Positions 26,533 to 38,233 of a DNA stretch of 64,000 nucleotides are shown in pieces (position 1 is the first letter of the stretch; every line of letters starts with the position of its first letter). The notes beneath the pieces were generated by a model. The model saw only the letters and a list, made by a program, of their open reading frames with translations. It did no database searches and was not told where the DNA came from. Source of the stretch: Paracoccus sp. MBLB3053 (GTDB lineage Bacteria; Pseudomonadota; Alphaproteobacteria; Rhodobacterales; Rhodobacteraceae); assembly GCF_031822435.1 (NCBI RefSeq), contig NZ_JAVQLW010000004.1, positions 186,001-250,000 of the forward strand, read 5' to 3'. A program made the translations under genes and the position numbers.

Positions 26533-27597
26533 TCAACCCGGCTCGGTGATCGCATCCGGCAGCGCGAGGCCCAGCGTTCCGGCCCTTGCCGCAATGCTGG
26601 ACCATGTGGCTTCGGCAACCGGAACCCCCTCGGCCTGCGCCTGCCGGCGATGACGCGAGGCGGAATCACCCGGAACACGGACCATCCCTCGCGTTGCGGG
26701 ACCGGGCGGGTTCGAGCGGCAGGCGTCGGCCAGCCAGTCCGATTGTTCGAGAAATGCGTCGATCCCAACGAAAGCTTCGGGGTCGATCACCTGCAGGAAG
26801 ACGCTTTGTGCCAGCGGGCCGGGTGGCGTATTCGCGCGACCCTTGCCAGACAATCCCTGCCCCAGCAACTCAACCATCAGGCCAAGCCCGTAACCCTTGT
26901 GCCCTTTCAGCGCCCCGCCCAGAGGCAGCAGCGAGCCGCCGCGCTCGGTCACCTCGCGCGGATCGTCGGTCGGCTCGCCAGTGGCGGTCAGCGCCCATGC
27001 CTCGGGGAAGCGCTCGCCGCGCCTGGCCAGCGTCTGGGTCATCGTGGTGGTGGTGATCGAGGACGAGACATCGACCAGCACCGGATCGCCCGAGGTCGGA
27101 AAGCCCGCCCCGATCGGGTTCGGCGTCAGAAGCGGCTTGGTGCCGCCGAAGGGCGCGACCCGCGAGGCCGCCGGGTTCGAGCAGGAAATCTGCACGATCA
27201 GCCCGCGATCCGTCAGCGCGCGCATATAGGCCGAAAGCGCGCAGGTGTGATGGGCGTTGCGGATCGCGGCGGTGATGGTTCCGTGATCGGCGACGCGCGC
27301 GGCCGCCTGCTCGAGCGCGCGGGTCAGCAGCCAGGCACCCGGCAGCAGACGACCATCCCAGACAAAGCTTGCGCCTTTGTCGCGGATGACCTCATAGCTG
27401 CCCGCGCCGTTGAGCGAACCATCGGCCAGCGCATCCAGATACCAGGGCAGCAGGCCGACGCCATGGGTCTCGTGGCCGATCATGTCGCCCTCGACCAGCA
27501 CGCGGGCGGTGACCTCGGCTTTGTCGGCCTCCATTCCGGCGGCGGAAAGCAGGGCTTGCGCGAAGTCACTCAGCGCCTGTTGTGGGATCCGGGGCAT
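26533..27597 (-). CDS. Malate/L-lactate/ureidoglycolate dehydrogenase-family oxidoreductase
   Basis: NAD(P)-dependent enzyme of 354 residues in the Ldh_2 (YlbC/AllD/ComC) family. Typical motifs: MIGHETHGVGLLPWYLDAL near the N-terminus (catalytic His), IRNAHHTCALSAYM, then PFGGTKPLLTPNPIGAGFPT and KGHKGYGLGLMVELLGQGLS. The N-terminal helical domain begins at the ATG at 27597. It is the last gene of the dehydratase operon (46 bp after the RraA-like gene). It probably oxidises a 2- or 3-hydroxy acid formed in the pathway. Confidence 0.9.
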   Translation of the reverse strand: MPRIPQQALSDFAQALLSAAGMEADKAEVTARVLVEGDMIGHETHGVGLLPWYLDALADGSLNGAGSYEVIRDKGASFVWDGRLLPGAWLLTRALEQAAARVADHGTITAAIRNAHHTCALSAYMRALTDRGLIVQISCSNPAASRVAPFGGTKPLLTPNPIGAGFPTSGDPVLVDVSSSITTTTMTQTLARRGERFPEAWALTATGEPTDDPREVTERGGSLLPLGGALKGHKGYGLGLMVELLGQGLSGKGRANTPPGPLAQSVFLQVIDPEAFVGIDAFLEQSDWLADACRSNPPGPATRGMVRVPGDSASRHRRQAQAEGVPVAEATWSSIAARAGTLGLALPDAITEPG

Positions 27598-27643
27598 GCG
27601 TCCTCCTTGGTGCGTCTGGGGCGGAGTCCCGCCCCCGTTTTTG

Positions 27644-28354
27644 TCAGCGACCGTTTGCCTTGCGCCATTCGGCGAAAAGCTCGAGGTTTTTTTCGTCCGT
27701 CGCCGGGTAAAGCCCGATGATCGTGGCTCCGCCCTTGACGCGCTCAGTCACGAAATCCTCGTAAGCCGTCATCTCGACTGCCTCGTCTGCGATCTCGTCT
27801 GCGATCTCGGCGGGGATGATGATGACGCTGTCATCGTCGCCGACCACGATATCGCCGGGGAAAACCGCGACATCGCCGCAGCCGATCGGCACGTTGATGT
27901 CGATGGCCTCATGCAGGGTCAGGTTGGTCGGGGACGAGGCCCGGTGATGATAGGCCGGGATGTCCAGCGCGCCGATCGATATCGAGTCGCGGAAACCTCC
28001 ATCGGTCACCACGCCAGCGCCGCCGCGCACCATGAGCCGCGTGATCAGGATATCGCCCGCCGAGGCCGCGCGGGCATCCTTGCGGCTGTCCATGACCATG
28101 ACATGGCCCTCGGGGCATTGCTCAATGGCCGCGCGCTGCGGGTGGGCGGGGTTGCGAAAGACCGTCATGGGGTTGCGATCTTCGCGCGCGGGCATGTAGC
28201 GCAGGGTGAAGGCCGGGCCGACCATGTTGCGGCCCTTGCGCTCAACCGGGCGCACGTCCTGAATGGTCTGGTTGCGCAACCCGCGCTTGTAAAGCGCCGA
28301 GCAGAGCGTCGCGACCGAGACGCCCATCAGTTTTTCACGGGTCGAGGGGTTCAA
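27644..28354 (-). CDS. RraA-like / HMG-aldolase family protein (second copy)
   Basis: Protein of 236 residues starting at TTG 28354, supported by GGAGG six nt upstream; no in-frame ATG fits better. Family features: GVSVATLCSALYKRGLRN, GPAFTLRYMPA, GDILITRLMVRGGAGVVTDG with GFRDS giving the DG..RD metal/substrate pair, then GDVAVFPGDIVVGDDDSVII. This copy is closer to acid-sugar operon members than to true RraA. It sits 2 bp after the enolase-superfamily dehydratase gene; a pyruvate-aldolase or decarboxylase step in the same pathway is inferred. Confidence 0.85.
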   Translation of the reverse strand: MNPSTREKLMGVSVATLCSALYKRGLRNQTIQDVRPVERKGRNMVGPAFTLRYMPAREDRNPMTVFRNPAHPQRAAIEQCPEGHVMVMDSRKDARAASAGDILITRLMVRGGAGVVTDGGFRDSISIGALDIPAYHHRASSPTNLTLHEAIDINVPIGCGDVAVFPGDIVVGDDDSVIIIPAEIADEIADEAVEMTAYEDFVTERVKGGATIIGLYPATDEKNLELFAEWRKANGR

Positions 28355-28356
28355 GT

Positions 28357-29547
28357 TCAGCCTCCGAAAGTGGTCGTTTCAACAGTCCAGTCGCGGGCCT
28401 TGCCGGTCAGCGAGCAGCCAAGACCCGGGCGCGCAGGCACGATCATGCGGCCGTCGCGGATTTCGAGTTCCTCGTTGAAGAGCGGCGCGAGCCAGTCGAA
28501 ATGCTCGACCCAGGGCTCATGCGGATAGGCAGCGGCCAGGTGCAGGTGGATCTCCATCGCGAAATGAGGCGCGAGGCGCATCCGCTTGACCTCGGCCTGT
28601 GCGCAGATCTTCAGGAATTGCGTGATGCCGCCGACGCGCGGCGCGTCGGGCTGGATGAAATCGACCGCATCGGCGCGGATTAGGGCCATATGCTCATCGG
28701 CGGATGCCAGCATCTCGCCGGTGGCAATCGGAGTCGCGAGTTCACGGGCCAGAAGCGCATGGCCCTCGGCATCATAGGCATCCAGCGGTTCCTCGATCCA
28801 TTCGAGGTTCAGGGGTTCCACCAGACGCCCGAACCGCAGCGCGGTCACGCGGTCCCATTGCTGGTTGGCATCGACCATCAGCGGCACGCGGCCATTCAGA
28901 TGCGCGGTCACGGCGTCCAGACGGCGCAGATCCTCCATCGGGTCGGGCTGGCCGACCTTGATCTTGATCCCGCCTATGCCCGATTCCAGCGACTTGTCGA
29001 TTGCGGCTTTCACCTCATCGATGGAGGAAGACAGGAAGCCGCCCGAGGTATTATAGCAGGCGACACTATCGCGATGCGCGCCCAGCAGTTTTGCCAGCGG
29101 CAGGCCCGCGCGCTTGGCTTTCAGATCCCAGAGGCAGATATCCATCGCGGCAATCGCCTGCGTCGCGACGCCCGACCGCCCGACCGAGGCCCCGGCCCAG
29201 CACAGCTTGTCCCAAAGCCGCGCGATATCGTTCGGGTCTTCACCCAGCAAATTGTCCGCGATCTCGCAGGCATGGGCGTAAAGTGCCGGTCCGCCCGCGC
29301 GTTTCGAATAGCTGAAGCCAAGGCCGGACTGGCCGGATTCGGTCTCGATCTCGCAGAAGAGGAAGGCGACCTGCGTCAGCGGCTTCTGCCGCCCGGTCAG
29401 CACCTTGGCGTCGCTGATCGGGCGGGCCAGCGGCAGGTAGGCCAGCGAGAGCTTGACCGTCTTGATCGCGTCCTGCGTCGCGGGACCGGCGGCGAAGCCC
29501 GCCTTGGGCGGCTGCGCCGGGATCAGGCGTTGAGAGATATCCAGCAT
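28357..29547 (-). CDS. Mandelate racemase/muconate lactonizing-family acid-sugar dehydratase (talarate/galactarate dehydratase-like)
   Basis: Enolase-superfamily enzyme of 396 residues; abstracts the alpha proton of a sugar acid and removes water, giving a 2-keto-3-deoxy acid. Visible active-site elements: KxK in GGIKIKVGQP, metal ligands DANQQWD, EEPLDAYD and GEMLAS, and the catalytic His in RLAPHFAMEIHLHLAAAYP. This His-end and length resemble L-talarate/galactarate dehydratase. ATG 29547 has GAGGTG upstream; 10 bp separate it from the IlvD/EDD gene. Exact substrate is inferred from family only. Confidence 0.88.
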   Translation of the reverse strand: MLDISQRLIPAQPPKAGFAAGPATQDAIKTVKLSLAYLPLARPISDAKVLTGRQKPLTQVAFLFCEIETESGQSGLGFSYSKRAGGPALYAHACEIADNLLGEDPNDIARLWDKLCWAGASVGRSGVATQAIAAMDICLWDLKAKRAGLPLAKLLGAHRDSVACYNTSGGFLSSSIDEVKAAIDKSLESGIGGIKIKVGQPDPMEDLRRLDAVTAHLNGRVPLMVDANQQWDRVTALRFGRLVEPLNLEWIEEPLDAYDAEGHALLARELATPIATGEMLASADEHMALIRADAVDFIQPDAPRVGGITQFLKICAQAEVKRMRLAPHFAMEIHLHLAAAYPHEPWVEHFDWLAPLFNEELEIRDGRMIVPARPGLGCSLTGKARDWTVETTTFGG

Positions 29548-29557
29548 GACATGCACC

Positions 29558-31294
<1,737 letters not shown>

Positions 31295-31372
31295 CCTTAT
31301 CCTCCCTCGTCCGCTCGGATGCATGGGCGTTCGGGTCATGCTGCCACGTAACGCTTGAGCGGAATGTTGATG

Positions 31373-31385
31373 TGATATATTAGTT
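31373..31385 (+). promoter_or_regulatory. Candidate GntR-type operator (TGATATATTAGTT), second copy
   Basis: Same 13-mer, on the same strand, as 25480-25492. It lies between the divergent IlvD/EDD dehydratase and GntR regulator genes, 79 bp and 66 bp from their starts. Confidence 0.6.
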
Positions 31386-31450
31386 GGATAAGAATATCAA
31401 TTACGAATCTCGCAGTTGCTTGATCCGTGAAACCATGCAGGAAACAGGAC

Positions 31451-32155
31451 ATGACGAAGACGCTTCTCTCGGCATTCAGCGCGGCGGAAACCGGGACAGC
31501 GGCAGGCGGCACGGTGCAGCGGGTCTATGGTGACCTGCGGCAGCGAATCATCGCCTTCGAGCTGCCCCCTGACATGACGCTGGACCGCCACGAGCTGACC
31601 GAACATTACGGCGTCAGCCTGACCCCCCTGCGCGAGGCGCTGCAAAAGCTGCATCTCGAAGGGTTGGTCCGGGTCTATCCACAATCAAGGACTGTCGTGA
31701 CGCGGATCGACATTCCCCAGATCTACGAGGCGCATTTCCTGCGCACGGCGCTGGAATGCGAAGTCGCGCGCAATCTGGCGCTGAAACCTGATCCCGATCT
31801 CATCACCCGCGCGCGCTCGATCATCCGCATGCAGGAGGTCGTGGCGCAGGATCCGGGCCAGGTCACGATGTTTCAGGAACTGGACGAGGTGTTTCACAAC
31901 ACGATGTTCGCGGCGCTTGGTCGCGGGGCGCTGCATCAGTTGATCCGCGAACGTTCCGGGCATCTTGAGCGAGCGCGGCGCTTGCACAATGCGCAAGGGC
32001 GCGTCGCCTCGATCATATCGGGGCATCTTGCCGTGGTCGATGAGATCGAAAAGGGCGACCCCGATGCGGCCGTCAGCGCCATGCGCCGGCATCTGGGCGG
32101 CACGATCTCGCAGGTCGAGAAGTTGCGCAGCCGGCATCCGGACTATTTTTCATAG
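31451..32155 (+). CDS. GntR-family transcriptional regulator, FCD subfamily
   Basis: Regulator of 234 residues. Winged HTH (MTLDRHELTEHYGVSLTPLR, EALQKLHLEGLVRVYPQSRT) then FCD domain with LDEVFHNTMFAALGRGALHQ and HLAVVDEIEKGDPDAAVSAM. ATG 31451 follows AGGA. It is divergent from the dehydratase operon, whose promoter holds the TGATATATTAGTT motif, and is probably its regulator and that of the ABC operon at 25.4 kb. The convergent DapA-family gene begins 15 bp after its stop on the other strand. Confidence 0.9.
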   Translation: MTKTLLSAFSAAETGTAAGGTVQRVYGDLRQRIIAFELPPDMTLDRHELTEHYGVSLTPLREALQKLHLEGLVRVYPQSRTVVTRIDIPQIYEAHFLRTALECEVARNLALKPDPDLITRARSIIRMQEVVAQDPGQVTMFQELDEVFHNTMFAALGRGALHQLIRERSGHLERARRLHNAQGRVASIISGHLAVVDEIEKGDPDAAVSAMRRHLGGTISQVEKLRSRHPDYFS

Positions 32156-32169
32156 GAAGATTGCCCGCC

Positions 32170-33075
32170 TCAGGCCGTCGTCCTGACCATGCCCGGCAGC
32201 AATCCATAGGCCGAAAGGATCGCGGCGATCTGTCGATCCTGTTCCCGATCCGGCAACAGCGCCGGCTGACGGCTGGCCCCGACAGAGGCATCCATGAGAA
32301 ACAGCGCCCGCTTGACCAGCGCGGGCGCATAGCCCAGCCCGTAAAGCTCCTTGCGGAAATTGCCGAAGATCTGTTGCTGCCGCGCCGCCTCGGCCTCGTC
32401 CCCGGCGTTATGGGCACGGAACAACGCGGCCAGAACCTCGGGCATGACATTGCCAAGCCCCGATATGCAACCCGCCGCGCCATTCATCAACGCCCAATGG
32501 ACAAGGTGATCCGGCCCGGAATAGACGGCGAAATCCGCGGCCTCGCGGCTGACGGCCAGATATTCCTCGAGCGTGTCCTGGCCACCGCCCGAATCCTTGA
32601 TCCCGGCGATATTGCCATGCGCGGCCAGCGCGCGCGCCGTCTCGGGGGCGATATGGTTCTGGGTCCGCGCGGGGATGTCGTAAAGATAGACCGGGGTCCC
32701 GACGGCATCCGCGACGGCGGTGAAATGCCGGATCAGACCGTCCTGCGTGCAGGCGATGAAGAAGGGCGTGATGACCGCGATGCCATCGACGCCGATGCGG
32801 TCGAATTCGCGGGCAAGCATCACGGTCTCGAAGGTCGCGGGCATGCCGGCATTGACGATGACCTTCGCCTGCCCTGCGACCTCGTCGACCACGGCTTCGG
32901 TCAGGGCGACCTTTTCCTCGAAGGTCAGGGCGGTGAAATCGCCATTGGTCCCGGCGCACATGATATTGTTGCCGGCCCGGATCTGGCGGCGCACTTGCGC
33001 GCGGGTGGCGTCGAAATTGATCGTCTCGTCATCGTTGAAACAGGTGACGAGGGCGACGAAGGCTTCCTTGGTCAT
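32170..33075 (-). CDS. DapA-family aldolase/dehydratase (second copy)
   Basis: Class I TIM-barrel enzyme of 301 residues. Motifs: AGTNGDFTALTFEEK at the N-terminus, YLYDIPART with the catalytic Tyr, and GIKDSGG with the Schiff-base Lys. It is only distantly similar to the DapA-family protein at 17647 and lies nearer to 2-keto-3-deoxy acid aldolases. ATG 33075 was chosen because the domain starts directly after it. It is 58 bp downstream of a binding-protein gene and likely splits the keto-deoxy acid made by the dehydratases into pyruvate plus an aldehyde. Confidence 0.87.
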   Translation of the reverse strand: MTKEAFVALVTCFNDDETINFDATRAQVRRQIRAGNNIMCAGTNGDFTALTFEEKVALTEAVVDEVAGQAKVIVNAGMPATFETVMLAREFDRIGVDGIAVITPFFIACTQDGLIRHFTAVADAVGTPVYLYDIPARTQNHIAPETARALAAHGNIAGIKDSGGGQDTLEEYLAVSREAADFAVYSGPDHLVHWALMNGAAGCISGLGNVMPEVLAALFRAHNAGDEAEAARQQQIFGNFRKELYGLGYAPALVKRALFLMDASVGASRQPALLPDREQDRQIAAILSAYGLLPGMVRTTA

Positions 33076-33133
33076 GCGGGCTCCGGCGGCGGGAAAATCC
33101 GGCCCCCGACAAGCGGGGACCGGCAGGGAGGGA

Positions 33134-34648
33134 TCACTTGAAGCCGATATCGGAAAGCTGCAGCTGCCCGTTGGTGGCAATGGTCGGCTTGAAGTCCAGA
33201 CGCTTGCCGACGCGGCTGTAGCTGACCATGTGGAAAAGCGGGATATCGGCCACGATATCGTCATGCACATAGGCGACGAGTCCCGACCAGAGCTTGGCGC
33301 GTTCCTCGCCGGTCGCGGCCGAGGCGCGCTTGATCAGGTCATCGACCTTGGGATCGGCAATGCCCGACTGGCGGCCGTCGCTGGCATATTTGAAATACAT
33401 CGTGAAGATCGGGTCGCCCTTGTTGTTGTCATGCATGGCGGCCAGCATGTAGGCGCCCTGATCGGTCGGATAGGGCTTCGAATAGAATTTCTCGTGCTCG
33501 GCCACCTCGACGAATTCCAGCTTCACGTTGAAGCCGACATCGGTCAGCATCTGCTGCACCGCCTCCATCACCTCGGTGACCTTGGGGAAGTTCGCGGTGC
33601 GGGCGATCAGGCGGATCTCGGTATCGACCGGGACGCCATCGGCCTTGGCTTCGGCGAGCAGCTTCTTTGCCCCTTCGAGATCAAAGGCTGGCAGCTTCAC
33701 GTCCGGGTTCCAACCGGCGGTGGTCGGCGGGAACAAAGCCACGGCGAGTTCCGTGCCTTCGGGCAGCAACGTGCCGATGAAGGCCTGACGGTCGATCGCC
33801 ATGTTCAGCGCCTTGCGCACGCGGATGTCGCTGACCGGGGCCACCGCATTGTCGAGGCGGATATAGACGGTTTCCGAATCCAGATAGGTGAAGTCGGTCT
33901 CGGGATTGGTGGCATCCTCGCGGGCGATCGAAGGCGCAAGATCGGCCTCGCCGGTCTCGACCATGGCGGCGCGGACGGCGGGATCGGTCCGGAAGAGATA
34001 GGTCGCCGAGGTCACCATGGGCGTCTCGCCCCAGTAATCGTCGCGCCGCGTCAGCACGATCTGCTGGCCGGGCTTCCATTCCGTCACCTTGTAGGGGCCG
34101 GTGCCGACCGGGTCGCGCACGAATTCCATCGGCGTCTCCTCGGGCACGATGGTGATGAGCGACAGCAGCAGCGGCAGGATCGGCTGGACCGGATCGGCGG
34201 CAAAATCGACCGTCTGGTCGTCCACCACCTCGGCCGTGACGGTCATGCCGCCGAAATAGCGCTGCGACTCGCAGGTCAGCTTGTCGCTCATGGCGCGGTC
34301 GAAGGAATGTTTCACATCCTTGGCGTCAAAGCCCGACCCGTCCGAGAACTTGACCCCGCCCCGCAGCTTGAAGCGCCATGACCCGTCCGGCTTCTGTTCC
34401 CAGCTTTCGGCAAGGCGCGGCATCAGCCCCTTGCCATTGCGGGTGTCATATTCGGTCAGCGTCTCGTTGACATTCTCGAGGATCACCCGCCCGATATTCG
34501 AGCGCGTCGCCATGCAGGGCTCAAGCAGGTCCAGCTCTTCGCTCAGCACGATCTTGATATCGGAATCCGCCGCCAGCGCGGATGTCGCGCCAAATGCCAT
34601 GCCCGCCGCAAGCACAACCGCGCCCAGGCGCAAAACCTTCGTCATCAT
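33134..34648 (-). CDS. ABC transporter substrate-binding protein, family 5 (orphan paralogue)
   Basis: Periplasmic protein of about 504 residues with signal peptide MMTKVLRLGAVVLAAGMAFG ... ALA-A. SBP_bac_5 features: WRFKLRGGVKFSDGSGFDAK, GTGPYKVTEWKPGQQIVLTR, RKALNMAIDRQAFI. It parallels the protein at 23903-25405 over its whole length, down to the final SDIGFK. No permease or ATPase genes accompany it, so it probably delivers ligand to the DppBC/DppDF system encoded at 20.4-23.8 kb. GGAGGG precedes ATG 34648 (ATG 34645 also possible). Confidence 0.92.
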   Translation of the reverse strand: MMTKVLRLGAVVLAAGMAFGATSALAADSDIKIVLSEELDLLEPCMATRSNIGRVILENVNETLTEYDTRNGKGLMPRLAESWEQKPDGSWRFKLRGGVKFSDGSGFDAKDVKHSFDRAMSDKLTCESQRYFGGMTVTAEVVDDQTVDFAADPVQPILPLLLSLITIVPEETPMEFVRDPVGTGPYKVTEWKPGQQIVLTRRDDYWGETPMVTSATYLFRTDPAVRAAMVETGEADLAPSIAREDATNPETDFTYLDSETVYIRLDNAVAPVSDIRVRKALNMAIDRQAFIGTLLPEGTELAVALFPPTTAGWNPDVKLPAFDLEGAKKLLAEAKADGVPVDTEIRLIARTANFPKVTEVMEAVQQMLTDVGFNVKLEFVEVAEHEKFYSKPYPTDQGAYMLAAMHDNNKGDPIFTMYFKYASDGRQSGIADPKVDDLIKRASAATGEERAKLWSGLVAYVHDDIVADIPLFHMVSYSRVGKRLDFKPTIATNGQLQLSDIGFK

Positions 34649-34783
34649 CCAGCCCTCCCCGCAAGTGACGAAACCATCGCGCCCCTCCCGGCCGCGAGAA
34701 TTGCCGGCCGGGCACCCGATCGCGTGCTGAAAGCGCGCGGCCCTTGCCCTTCCGGCAGAAAACAGGATGGGAGCAGGACATTT

Positions 34784-34917
34784 AGTTGTCAATATAATCT
34801 TGGTTCCAGTTCCGATCTGGCGAAGTATCTGCTTATTTATCAGTTATTATTCCAATACTTATTGCATTTTTTTCACTTCAGTCCCCGCTCAAACGTCTTC
34901 CAACCAACTTGACAACT
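34784..34917. promoter_or_regulatory. Divergent promoter region with inverted TTGACAACT elements
   Basis: AT-rich region between two divergent genes. AGTTGTCAA (34784-34792) reads TTGACAACT on the minus strand, and TTGACAACT recurs on the plus strand at 34909-34917. Each contains a consensus -35 hexamer pointing to its own gene; -10 boxes are poor (TGTCAC at 34932 on plus). The shared 9-mer may also be a regulator half-site. Confidence 0.4.
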
Positions 34918-34976
34918 GTGAACGGAAATGCTGTCACTTCTTCAGGAATGTCGACAGGTAGCAAGAAGGAAAGCCC

Positions 34977-37121
34977 ATGTCACCCGACGAGATCGCCGCC
35001 AGCATGACGGGCCAGATCAGACAGGTTTCCACAACCCGCGCCGAAGCCTTCCTGCCCTCGCCCGTGGTCCAGAACCACGCGGCCTTCCTGCACCTGTTCA
35101 AAGACGGAACCCTGCTTTGCGCATGGTTTGCCGGCTCGCTGGAGGGCAAATCGGATATTTCCATCCATGCCTCGATCCTCGCGCCCGGCGCGCAGGTCTG
35201 GGGCGCGCCGCAAAAGCTCAGCCACGATCCCGACCATTCCGAGCAGAACCCGGTGATCTTTGCCGCTCCCGGTGGCGGGCTTTTCCTGTTCCACACCTCG
35301 CAGCCCGCCGGAAATCAGGATCAATGCCGCATCCGCATGGCAGCCCTGTCGCGCAACCTCGCGGACAACCGCCTGACCTTGGGCGAGGCGCGCTATCTCG
35401 ATGAATTGCCGCGCGGCTGTTTCGTGCGCGGCCCGGTGATTTTGCGCGACGACGGGGCGTGGCTTCTGCCGCTGTTTCTCTGCGTGCCGCAGCCGGGCAT
35501 GCGCTGGATCGGCAGCCATGACCTTGCCGCCGTCGCTGTCTCGACCAATCAAGGCGCAAGCTGGCAGATCGAATCCGTGCCGGACTCGCTCGGTTCAGTG
35601 CATATGAGCCCGGTGGCCCTGCCGGACGGGACCCGCGCCGCATTCTATCGCCGCAGGCAGGCCGATGCGGTCCATCGCAGCGTCTCGACTGATGGCGGCT
35701 ATCACTGGTCCGCGCCGGAGCCGACCGATTTGCCAAACAACAACTCCTCGATTGCCGCCACCCGGATTGCGGATGGCCGTGTCGCGGTGATCTGCAATCT
35801 CGCTTCGGCGGCGGATTCCGCTGCGCGCCGCCAGTCGCTTTACGATGAGCTGGACGCGCCGGATGACCGCCCCGATGCGCAAGGCGGCTGTCAGCCGGTC
35901 TGGGGCGTGCCGCGCGCGCCTTTGGCGGTGTGCCTTTCGGCGGATGGCGGGCAGACCTTCCCGCAGCGCATCATTATCGAGGACGGTCCCGGCACCTGTC
36001 TTTCGAACAACTCGACCGATGGGCATAATCGGGAACTGTCCTATCCGTGGATTTTGGAAGGCCCGGATGGCAGCCTGCATATCGCCTATACCTATCACCG
36101 CCGCGCCATCAAATATGTCCGGCTCGCGCCGGGCTGGGCGAGCCAACCGAATGACGAGAATGACATGAGCGAAATCATCGGCATCACCATGGGCGACCCC
36201 GCCGGGGTCGGACCCGAGATCAGCGTCAAGGCCCTCGCGGAAATGTCGCCTGAGGACCGCGCCCGCACCCGCATCTATGGCAACCGCGCGACGCTCGAGG
36301 CAGCGAAAGCCGCGATCGGCGCGCTGGTGGACCTTGAGGGCGCGGTGGTCGACCTGCCCGTCGAGGGCGCGCCTTTGCCGTGGGGCAAGCTGTCCCCGGT
36401 CGCGGGCGATGCGGCCTTCCGCTTCATCGAGGCCGCGGTGCGCGACGCCGAAGGGGGCCGTATCGGCTGCATCGTCACCGCACCGATCAACAAGGAGGCG
36501 CTGAACCTTGCCGGGCATCACTATGACGGCCATACCGGGATGCTGCGCGCGCTGACCAGTTCCAAGGCGGCCTACATGCTGCTCGCCTCCGAACGGCTGA
36601 AGGTCATCCATGTCTCGACCCATGTGTCCCTTCAAGACGCAATCCGCCGCGCGACGACCGAGCGTGTTCTGGCCACGATCCGCGCGGGCCATGCCCATCT
36701 GCGGCGCATCGGCTATGACGCGCCGCGCATCGCCGTGGCCGGGATCAACCCGCATTGCGGCGAGAACGGGCTGTTCGGTTCGGAAGATGACGCCCAGCTC
36801 GCCCCCGCCGTCGCGCAGGCCCGCGCCGAGGGGATCGACGTTCAGGGCCCAATCTCGGCCGATACGGTGTTCCACCGCGCCTATTCCGGGGCTTTCGACC
36901 TGGTCGTCGCGCAATATCACGACCAGGGGCACATCCCGATCAAGCTGGTGGCCTTCGACACGGCGGTGAATGTCTCGGTCGAACTGCCGATCGACCGCAC
37001 CTCGGTCGATCACGGCACCGCCTTCGACATCGCGGGCAAGGGGATCGCCGATCACAGCAACATGAATTCTGCCATTGCCTATGCCCGCAAGCTGGTCGCC
37101 GGAAAAAGGACCATGTCATGA
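34977..37121 (+). CDS. Fusion of a sialidase-like (BNR) domain with PdxA2-type 4-phospho-tetronate dehydrogenase
   Basis: Single frame of 714 residues. Residues 1-390 form a six-bladed-propeller-like exo-alpha-sialidase domain with Asp-box repeats ([32 protein letters not shown]); no signal peptide. From residue 398 ([19 protein letters not shown]) it is a full PdxA-family dehydrogenase: [31 protein letters not shown] and [13 protein letters not shown] with metal-binding His. PdxA2 converts a 4-phospho-tetronate to DHAP plus CO2 and pairs with the DUF1537 kinase nearby. Homologues are usually two genes; an internal ATG at 36168 could still make free PdxA. Stop overlaps the next ATG (ATGA). 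Confidence 0.88.
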   Translation: MSPDEIAASMTGQIRQVSTTRAEAFLPSPVVQNHAAFLHLFKDGTLLCAWFAGSLEGKSDISIHASILAPGAQVWGAPQKLSHDPDHSEQNPVIFAAPGGGLFLFHTSQPAGNQDQCRIRMAALSRNLADNRLTLGEARYLDELPRGCFVRGPVILRDDGAWLLPLFLCVPQPGMRWIGSHDLAAVAVSTNQGASWQIESVPDSLGSVHMSPVALPDGTRAAFYRRRQADAVHRSVSTDGGYHWSAPEPTDLPNNNSSIAATRIADGRVAVICNLASAADSAARRQSLYDELDAPDDRPDAQGGCQPVWGVPRAPLAVCLSADGGQTFPQRIIIEDGPGTCLSNNSTDGHNRELSYPWILEGPDGSLHIAYTYHRRAIKYVRLAPGWASQPNDENDMSEIIGITMGDPAGVGPEISVKALAEMSPEDRARTRIYGNRATLEAAKAAIGALVDLEGAVVDLPVEGAPLPWGKLSPVAGDAAFRFIEAAVRDAEGGRIGCIVTAPINKEALNLAGHHYDGHTGMLRALTSSKAAYMLLASERLKVIHVSTHVSLQDAIRRATTERVLATIRAGHAHLRRIGYDAPRIAVAGINPHCGENGLFGSEDDAQLAPAVAQARAEGIDVQGPISADTVFHRAYSGAFDLVVAQYHDQGHIPIKLVAFDTAVNVSVELPIDRTSVDHGTAFDIAGKGIADHSNMNSAIAYARKLVAGKRTMS

Positions 37122-38224
37122 CGCTTTCGCGCAATATCACCCTGCATCTGCCCAAGCGTCTGGAAATCGGCGCGGGCGCGATTTCGCGGGTGCAGGCATG
37201 GGCCGGCGATGCGGCCCATATTCTGGTCATCGCCTCGCCCCATACCTCGGGCTTCGTGGAACGGCTGGCCCTTTCGGGCAAGGTCAGCATTTTCAACGCC
37301 GTGCCGGGCGAGCCGGATATCGCCTGCCTTGACGCGGCCCTTGCCGCCGCGCGTGCGGCCCGGCCCGATCTGGTCGTGGGTTTGGGCGGCGGGTCGGTCA
37401 TGGATCTGGCGAAGCTCGTCGCGGCGATCTGCGACAGCGGCGAGACGCTGGACGAGATCGCCGGCCCGAACCGCGTCGCAGACCGCCGCACCCGTCTCGC
37501 GCAGGTCGCGACCACGGCGGGCACGGGCTCGGAGGCCGGTATCCGCGCGCTCATCACCGATCCCGGCAAGGGCGCCAAGATCGCCGTTGAAAGCCCGCAT
37601 CTGCTGGCCGACCTGGCCGTGCTGGACCCCGAGCTGACCTTTACCGTCCCCCCCGCCATCACCGCCGCGACCGGGATCGATGCCATGGCGCATTGCGTCG
37701 AGGCCTTCACCAACCGAAACGCCCATCCGGTGATCGACGGCTATGCCCGGATGGGGATAGACCTCGTCGGGCGCTACCTCGCCCGCGCCGTCGCCGATGG
37801 CAGCGACACCGAGGCGCGGGAAGGGATGATGCTGGCTTCATTCTATGGCGGGATCTGCCTCGGCCCGGTCAATACCGCCGCCGGTCACGCGCTGGCCTAT
37901 CCCCTGGGAACGCTCCTGCACCTGCCGCATGGGCTGGCCAATGCGATCATCTTCCCGCATGTGCTGGCCTTCAACGAAAGCGTCGCCCCCGCGAAGACGG
38001 CCGAGATCGCCGCGGCGCTTGGCCTGTCGGGCGACCTCTTGCCCGCCGCGCATCGCTTCTGCGCCGATCTCGGCGTCGAGATGCGGCTGTCGGCCCATGG
38101 CGCGCGCGAGGATCAACTGGACCGTTTTGCCAACGACGCCCATGCGATCCGCCGCCTGATGGACAACAACCCCCGCGACATGAGCGTGGATCAGGTCCGC
38201 GAGATCTATCGCGCCGCCTTCTGA
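37118..38224 (+). CDS. Iron-containing alcohol dehydrogenase
   Basis: Group III alcohol dehydrogenase of 368 residues. The NAD-binding [15 protein letters not shown] and TTAGTGSEA motifs are present. Metal ligands occur in [13 protein letters not shown] (Asp, His) and in [20 protein letters not shown] (two His). It overlaps the PdxA fusion gene by 4 bp and belongs to the same operon. It is likely to act on an aldehyde/alcohol or reduced sugar intermediate of the tetronate route; in related operons such enzymes handle maleylacetate or lactaldehyde-like compounds. Confidence 0.9.
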   Translation: MTLSRNITLHLPKRLEIGAGAISRVQAWAGDAAHILVIASPHTSGFVERLALSGKVSIFNAVPGEPDIACLDAALAAARAARPDLVVGLGGGSVMDLAKLVAAICDSGETLDEIAGPNRVADRRTRLAQVATTAGTGSEAGIRALITDPGKGAKIAVESPHLLADLAVLDPELTFTVPPAITAATGIDAMAHCVEAFTNRNAHPVIDGYARMGIDLVGRYLARAVADGSDTEAREGMMLASFYGGICLGPVNTAAGHALAYPLGTLLHLPHGLANAIIFPHVLAFNESVAPAKTAEIAAALGLSGDLLPAAHRFCADLGVEMRLSAHGAREDQLDRFANDAHAIRRLMDNNPRDMSVDQVREIYRAAF

Positions 38225-38233
38225 GCGGCGCGG

